The position numbers were made by a program, and so were the translations under genes. A stretch of DNA of 64,000 nt, taken from the NCBI RefSeq assembly GCF_004362805.1, contig NZ_SNYF01000008.1, positions 248,001 to 312,000 of the forward strand. The letters run 5' to 3'. Positions 62,837 through 64,000 of the stretch are shown in pieces. The stretch is from Algoriphagus boseongensis. Lineage in GTDB: Bacteria; Bacteroidota; Bacteroidia; Cytophagales; Cyclobacteriaceae. The notes below the pieces were generated by a model, which ran no database searches, had not been told where the DNA came from, and worked only from the letters and a program-made list of their open reading frames with translations. The stretch's first letter is position 1. Each line of letters opens with the position of its first letter.

Positions 62837-64000
62837 ATGGATAGGTTTTATTTTATACCAACCAGTAGTCTGAATTTCAATAATATACTTTCCTCCGAAA
62901 GTATATCTCCCCATTCATTCTATGAAAAAAGAGGGTATGGTTTTAAGCGATTTGAAAAAGTCGTTTCAAACTCTTTATCAAACTCTTTTTTGGCCTATAG
63001 CATAATTCCAAGAGTACCAATTTTAATTACTGAAAGAGAAGAGTTTCTAATTTACTTAGCGGTTCCTGAAAGCTATTTTAAAAGCTATAAAACCATTGAA
63101 AGAGGTCATTTTCAAATTTTACAGATTGACAGGCCAATATACATCAACCCTATTGAGTGCTTTTTTTTGGTAAGAACAGATGAGGAACGGAGAAAACTAA
63201 TTGCTGGATCAAAGAAGAGTTTAGAAGTAAAGCATGCGGATTTATACTGCGAAAAAGTCTTTTTATTAGATGAATATCATTTGGATTCATTTGCCTGGGA
63301 CGATAATGTTTTGGAAGGCATAGCAGATTTGAAAAGTATTAAACCTGAAGTTCTTGAAGAAGATAAAAAATTCAATAAACTTAAAGGCTTAATATATGGC
63401 TATGTTGCTGGAGCAACAATGAATCAGCCAAAAGAGATAATCGAAGGGAAACGCTACTTTCAAAGATTCATTAACGTATTTTCAAGCCTATTGAATGATC
63501 TATCTGTGATGGCAGCAGGTAAATCAAAGCAATTACCAAATAAGAATAAGCTCGAAGCACAGGTATCAGAATTAATTGACCTTCAGGGAAAAATAGCCAC
63601 ACTATTTCGAGGAAATGAATCCATAGAAATAAATGAGGTTATTTCACGTGATTTTTCTATTGACAAAGAGGTTCTAAAGAGTTTTGAAAAACTAAGATAT
63701 AAAAACTCCCAAGAATCAGTTTTGACAATCTTGTCTAAGTTTATTAAAGAAAAAGAGCCTAACTATTATTCCATTGGGGAGCTTTTGGGTCGCCTTATCA
63801 CTCAAATTAAACAATTTATTAGGTACAGTAATCCCCAGTCCTATGAAAGATTGGAGAATGATTTTAGCAGTATTTCTAATGTTGTAAACTCTAAAATTTC
63901 AACTTTCAAATCAGATCATGGCTCAACGGAGAAGTTCAAGGTACTTCCGTTTTCTATTGTTGGAGACTTTGAACTGAAGGTGCAAGATACAATTTTGTCT
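62837..64000 (+). CDS. Unknown protein (3' end outside window)
   Basis: The frame is open from ATG 62837 to the window edge (388 codons) and has not stopped. Visible segments include 'MDRFYFIPTSSLNFNNILS', 'LITEREEFLIYLAVPESYF', and a helical stretch 'LEAQVSELIDLQGKIATLF'. No known motif or membrane segment was found. It follows the SF1 ATPase by 15 nt in the same direction, so it is probably part of the same unit. It is not a recognisable start of pglZ or brxL. Confidence 0.75.
   Translation, partial: MDRFYFIPTSSLNFNNILSSESISPHSFYEKRGYGFKRFEKVVSNSLSNSFLAYSIIPRVPILITEREEFLIYLAVPESYFKSYKTIERGHFQILQIDRPIYINPIECFFLVRTDEERRKLIAGSKKSLEVKHADLYCEKVFLLDEYHLDSFAWDDNVLEGIADLKSIKPEVLEEDKKFNKLKGLIYGYVAGATMNQPKEIIEGKRYFQRFINVFSSLLNDLSVMAAGKSKQLPNKNKLEAQVSELIDLQGKIATLFRGNESIEINEVISRDFSIDKEVLKSFEKLRYKNSQESVLTILSKFIKEKEPNYYSIGELLGRLITQIKQFIRYSNPQSYERLENDFSSISNVVNSKISTFKSDHGSTEKFKVLPFSIVGDFELKVQDTILS

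Larger units (their letters stand above)
33279..64000. mobile_element. Defence-rich accessory island (right end outside window)
   Basis: From the tRNA-like fragment to the window edge, nearly every gene is of accessory type: Fic, VWA, DUF6361/PLD/helicase, AlkB, RecQ fusion, BREX, WYL, SF1 ATPase. Many genes are AT-richer than the left part, unlike the core genes. No transposase or integrase is visible, so the element class and the right boundary are unknown. Confidence 0.55.

Noticed and set aside
1-64000. CRISPR arrays and transposase genes
   Set aside because: No regularly spaced direct repeats of suitable length, no cas genes and no transposase motifs were found.

Overview
The window looks like a chromosomal segment of a Bacteroidota bacterium, most likely order Cytophagales, family Cyclobacteriaceae, and possibly Algoriphagus. 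The sequence-based grounds are moderate GC, no Shine-Dalgarno sequences, exact Bacteroidota -7 promoter elements (TAnnTTTG) in front of several genes, many small lipoproteins with SxC lipoboxes, FISUMP and GH43 proteins, and a dnaA gene flanked by housekeeping genes. The genus is inference.

Positions 1-33,280 are ordinary chromosome. They hold a PLP class IV aminotransferase; a translationally coupled haem/cytochrome group (HemJ-like, SCO copper chaperone, cytochrome c); the MeaB GTPase; dnaA with one DnaA box in its promoter region; the two methylmalonyl-CoA mutase subunits mutA and mutB; a DUF389 membrane protein with an unusual N-terminus; secreted proteins; a catabolic operon (Nudix-type regulator, type B esterase, CitMHS carrier, AtuA-like pair) divergent from a second esterase across a 23-bp near-palindrome; an amidohydrolase; a ferredoxin and its reductase beside a MarR regulator with putative sites; a Gfo/Idh/MocA - GH43 sugar pair; a beta-barrel/IPT lipoprotein pair; and an LLM flavin oxidoreductase.

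From about 33,280 to the right edge the content changes to an accessory defence island. Its left edge carries a ~22-nt fragment that looks like a tRNA 3' end (candidate att site). In order, the island has: a 299-aa unknown; a Fic AMPylase-type protein whose promoter and start codon are covered by six copies of a TGCGGAGAWTA repeat; a VWA / small protein / Cys-rich protein cluster; a minus-strand trio of DUF6361 protein, dual-HKD phospholipase D protein and SF2 helicase; a tight plus-strand trio of AlkB-like dioxygenase, a 1499-aa methyltransferase-like/RecQ fusion and a tail-anchored coiled-coil protein; a YozE-like orphan; then a type I BREX operon start (brxA, brxB, brxC, an AT-rich HTH-like gene, pglX). 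It continues with a topoisomerase-type zinc-finger protein, a membrane-anchored WYL protein, a compact SF1 ATPase and a truncated unknown. pglZ and brxL are not in the window.

The best candidates for something undescribed are the AlkB / methyltransferase-RecQ / tail-anchored trio (45,146-50,887), the extra gene inside the BREX operon (56,482-57,171), and the accessory genes after pglX where pglZ and brxL would normally follow.
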